Assembly (NCBI GenBank): GCA_963377175.1
Contig: CAUJNA010000535.1
Coordinates: 1-64,000 of the forward strand
Origin: Effrenium voratum
Lineage: Eukaryota; Sar; Dinophyceae; Suessiales; Symbiodiniaceae
Length of the DNA: 64,000 nt
Direction: 5' to 3'
Below, piece by piece: positions 61,457-64,000 of the stretch. The notes beneath the pieces are model-generated. The model was not told the origin of the DNA and ran no database searches. It saw nothing but the letters and a program-made list of their open reading frames with translations. The position numbers and the translations under genes are program-made. Within the stretch, counting starts at the first letter, position 1. Each line of letters opens with the position of its first letter.

Positions 61457-61600
61457 CAGTGTGGATTTGTGTCTTTGTTTGCCTTTGCGTGTCTTTGTGT
61501 CCGCGTGTCTGTGTCTATATCTGTCTGTCTGGTCTGGTCTGGTCTGGTCTGGTCTGGTCTGGTCTGGTCTGGCCTGTCTGTCAGTCTGTCCGTCTGCTTG

Positions 61601-61632
<32 letters not shown>

Positions 61633-61830
61633 CTTGCTTGCTTGCTTGCTTTCTTGCATGTGTGTTTTGCTTGCTTTCTTGTGTGTTTTGCCTTTTTTGT
61701 TTGTTTTGATTCTTTTTGCTTGTTTTTGTGTGCTTGTTTGTTTGTTTGTTTGTTTGTTTGTGTGTTTCTTTCTTTCTTTCTTTTTTCTTTCTTTCTTTCT
61801 TTCTTTCTTTGTTTGCTGTTTGTTCCCTTA
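61457..61830. repeat. train of microsatellites 3' of the retroelement
   Basis: In succession: GTGT-rich, (GGTCT)n at ~61529-61570, (TGCC)n/(TTGC)n at ~61597-61650, (TTTG)n at ~61733-61762, (TTTC)n at ~61767-61810. Cys/Leu- and Phe-rich ORFs across it are artefacts. Confidence 0.9.
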
Positions 61831-62761
61831 GACATGTATTTCACAAGAGGACCAGCTTCTTGGGAGGCAAAAGGGGGCCGGGCCCTTCTTCACGCCAGGT
61901 GAAGGGCGAGGTGGATGCCATGAAGGCTTGAGGCACCGTGAGAAAAGAGGCGCCGTTTGGGCCTCCCAGCTCCCAGAAGCAAAAAATCAATCCTTGGCGT
62001 AGGGTTTAATTCTAATAGTGAAATTCAATCAATGAAATTCAACCAATGAAGTTCCAAGACTGAAATTCCAACAAAAATGAGATTCCAACGACGAAACTCC
62101 AACATTGGTTCGTGGCACGAATTAACTCCAGCAATGGTCAACATTGAACACGCCTCGCTTGGAGTGCGGGCGGCTGGGACAGCCGAAGGGGCCCGCCCAA
62201 AGTCCGCGGGCGCCGGCGCGAGTTTTTTTCCACCAACGGCTTCCTGCAAGTCGCGTGGAACAAAAGGACGTGCGGGGTCTGATCACCGGCTGCGCAGCGG
62301 GCTTGGGCAGACTCCGGCATGTCGTTTAAGTGGGATGTTTAACCCAGAGAGAAAAACGGCAAGTGCTTGGGAAGCTTGGTTTGGGGCTGGTTGCAAGAAC
62401 CAAAGGCCATCAAGCGCACAGAGCCCGTTTCAGGCAGAGATGTTACTTCTTTCCACACCGCTCCCCTTTCGGGCAGTACTTCAGTATTTCACCACCTGGA
62501 GCTGATGCTTCTTGTTAAATCCGGCTCGGACTCTCAGAAAACATCATTTTCAACATCATCTTGAGTACATCCGACAATCATGCCTTCGTTTCAAGGATTG
62601 GGCACTTCTTTCCATGTGTTTGGGCGCAGTGTTTGTCATTTCCCAACCGAAAGCGGGGCCATTTGGTTCCGGCTTTCCCACTGAAAGCCTCTTTTTGCCG
62701 GGCATGCAGCGGTTTTGTGCCCAAGTCCCGCCCACCGATCGACCGATCACCTCTCTTCACC
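61831..62761. other. stretch with one ambiguous GC-rich island
   Basis: A GC-rich segment at ~62150-62330 is open in two plus-strand frames (one includes REFFSTNGFLQVAWNKRT) and may be an exon. Repeated AAATTC/AAACTCC motifs at 62010-62100; nothing else. Confidence 0.4.
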
Positions 62762-62857
62762 ATGGCTCGCGGCCGCCCCAGCGTACCGGGGGTGGCGAAG
62801 GGGTTGGGCCTGAGCCGCAGCAAAAAGCTGAAGGTCGAGGGAGAGTCCCAGCAATAG
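62762..62857 (+). CDS. small basic ORF or terminal exon
   Basis: 31 aa: MARGRPSVPGVAKGLGLSRS, then KKLKVEGESQQ and TAG. Favourable ATG context (CTTCACCATGGC). The RGRP tetrapeptide resembles an AT-hook core and the tail is NLS-like, both weak inferences. The same frame is open upstream, so it could be a 3' exon. Confidence 0.3.
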   Translation: MARGRPSVPGVAKGLGLSRSKKLKVEGESQQ

Positions 62858-63355
62858 GGTACAAATATCCGCCTCGATTTGCATTTGTATGTTTGAGCAG
62901 ACCACTGTAATAAGTCTTGACATCAGTTAGAACCCTCCAACCTGGGTCCCTCTGGTTTCCCCTGAGCACAACGACCCACACATGGGGTGCCCCCAACAAG
63001 GTGGGTAAACCCCTAGCAAGAGTTGTGTTGTGTGAACTTTGTGCATTTCCTGGGCCGACGTCCAGCAAATCCACCTGTTCAAGGTTTTGTTAATGGGGGG
63101 CGTTGACGCTGCCTCCGGGGGCTGCTTTGGCCGTGCTGTAACCCTCTGGCGTTGCCGTCTTCAACAGCCCCCCTTTAAGGAAGGACCACGGCCGTGGCCT
63201 CAAATTGAAAGTACATGTCCATCCATCGGATGTATTATGTAGTAAAGGACCTTGACCTTTGCAACCTTTGCAATCACAGCTTTCTGTATTTCTTTGGCAA
63301 CGGTGCCAAACCAGGCATCCAAACGCAGACTCGGGCCCTTCCGACCGCATGGATC
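62858..63355. other. unassigned stretch
   Basis: No supported gene or repeat. Confidence 0.5.
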
Positions 63356-63499
63356 ATGCAGGTCCCCTGGGATTGCGGCCGAGGCTCCTCTGGACTTATC
63401 CTGCTGGCCGTGGCTGCGGTCTTTGCAGCCCCAGCGTCACGGCTAAAGTGCGTGGCCACGTTGCCCACGTTGCCCACGTTGCCCACGTTGAAACGTTGA
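63356..63499 (+). CDS. candidate signal-peptide-like ORF (paralogue of 46329)
   Basis: ATG start: MQVPWDCGRGSSGLILLAVA, then AVFAAPASRLKCVATLPTLP, TLPTLKR, TGA (47 codons). The hydrophobic core and AAPA match the segment at 46340-46406, with differences concentrated at third codon positions. The 3' part is a 9-bp tandem repeat (TTGCCCACG). Possibly the first exon of a secreted or plastid-targeted protein. Confidence 0.4.
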   Translation: MQVPWDCGRGSSGLILLAVAAVFAAPASRLKCVATLPTLPTLPTLKR

Positions 63500-64000
63500 A
63501 TCGGAAGCCAGGAGCGAGAAGTTTTTCTTCGGACCCCAGGCCTGCTGAGAACATAGGCGTATTCCGGGGTTGACTTGAGAGGAAACAGAGTCTGACAATA
63601 AGAATGTTGTTACGTTCCCCAGAGTTAGGCCAAGAATACACACCCTGGTTAGTGCTAGGGGATGTCCCATTTGATAGTTTTTTTTTGCTGGGCAAAACGA
63701 GCCGCATCATCCGCCAGGTTAAGGCCGGGTCGACATTATCCGTGGGCTGAGTTGGATCTGGAGGTCAACCATGAGTCTGTAGATCCTAGGAGCTAATTTG
63801 GAACCAGTACTTCATATTTTTTTGGCTGATGGTTCAGTCGGCAAGAATTTAGCACAGCCCCGGATCTTATGCCCGGTGTGCCAATATTTGAGTCACGTTG
63901 AGCAGTTTGTTGAAATGACTGTGTGCGAGGTGGATATTCCGGGAAGGGTTTTTGTAATGTTATTACCATATGTGTCCGGCGGACAATACTAATCAGAGGT
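63500..64000. other. unassigned end of window
   Basis: Short motif-free frames only; a frame open at the window end (from ~63798) cannot be judged. Confidence 0.4.

Noticed and set aside
61400..61700. Cys-rich secreted protein in plus-strand frames after the retroelement
   Set aside because: Cysteines come from TGCC/TTGC microsatellites; frames are open in all phases.

Overview
The window reads as nuclear DNA of a dinoflagellate, most likely of the Symbiodiniaceae/Suessiales type; no species can be named. The reasons are: short GC-rich coding islands separated by long, simple-sequence-rich introns; recurrent GC-AG style intron borders; a single-exon protein of tandem RCC1-like repeats with an N-terminal ubiquitin-like domain; short inverted-repeat elements sitting in introns next to exons; and a Penelope-like retroelement with the N-terminal endonuclease layout known from protists. 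No rRNA, tRNA, CRISPR array or prokaryote-style operon was seen.

Layout. 1-9.1 kb: CA/CG-rich and AT-rich microsatellites and otherwise unassignable DNA, with one uncertain minus-strand ORF. 9.1-26.8 kb: a plus-strand series of at least a dozen coiled-coil or low-complexity exons. Most start after AG, end in GAG or CAG followed by GC, and have lengths divisible by three (all phase 0). The last ends in a stop at 26750. They probably belong to one or two long structural proteins. An intronless RCC1-repeat gene (21876-23231) lies inside this series on the same strand. 28-42.4 kb: sparse candidate exons, several with membrane segments, ending in a plausible C-terminal exon at 42217-42387. Between them are satellites, notably a 0.5-kb CCCCA array, and foldback or MITE-like elements. 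42.5-49.3 kb: palindromic elements, simple repeats and isolated candidate exons.

49.3-51.8 kb is a sharply AT-rich insertion. It carries a broken A32-type viral packaging ATPase, a small Cys/His protein and two damaged minus-strand genes, abutted by foldback elements whose cores are 40-bp tandem repeats. This looks like a fragment of an endogenous DNA virus or virus-like element.

52957-61456 is the most striking feature: an almost intact 8.5-kb retroelement bounded by 263-bp direct repeats that differ at one base. It encodes four plus-strand ORFs: a Pro/Thr-rich protein with a conserved-looking C-terminal domain, a second Pro-rich protein with a coiled coil, a 1029-aa protein with an N-terminal GIY-YIG-like endonuclease and a reverse transcriptase, and a SANT/Myb-like protein. 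Each repeat holds a complete hammerhead-ribozyme core (GUC, 8-bp stem I, CUGAUGA, GAAA). The element sits at a GT microsatellite directly after a candidate host exon. Downstream are a run of tetra- and pentanucleotide repeats and a few short candidate exons.

Exon borders are inferred from AG acceptors, GT/GC donors and reading frame only; grouping of exons into genes is inference.
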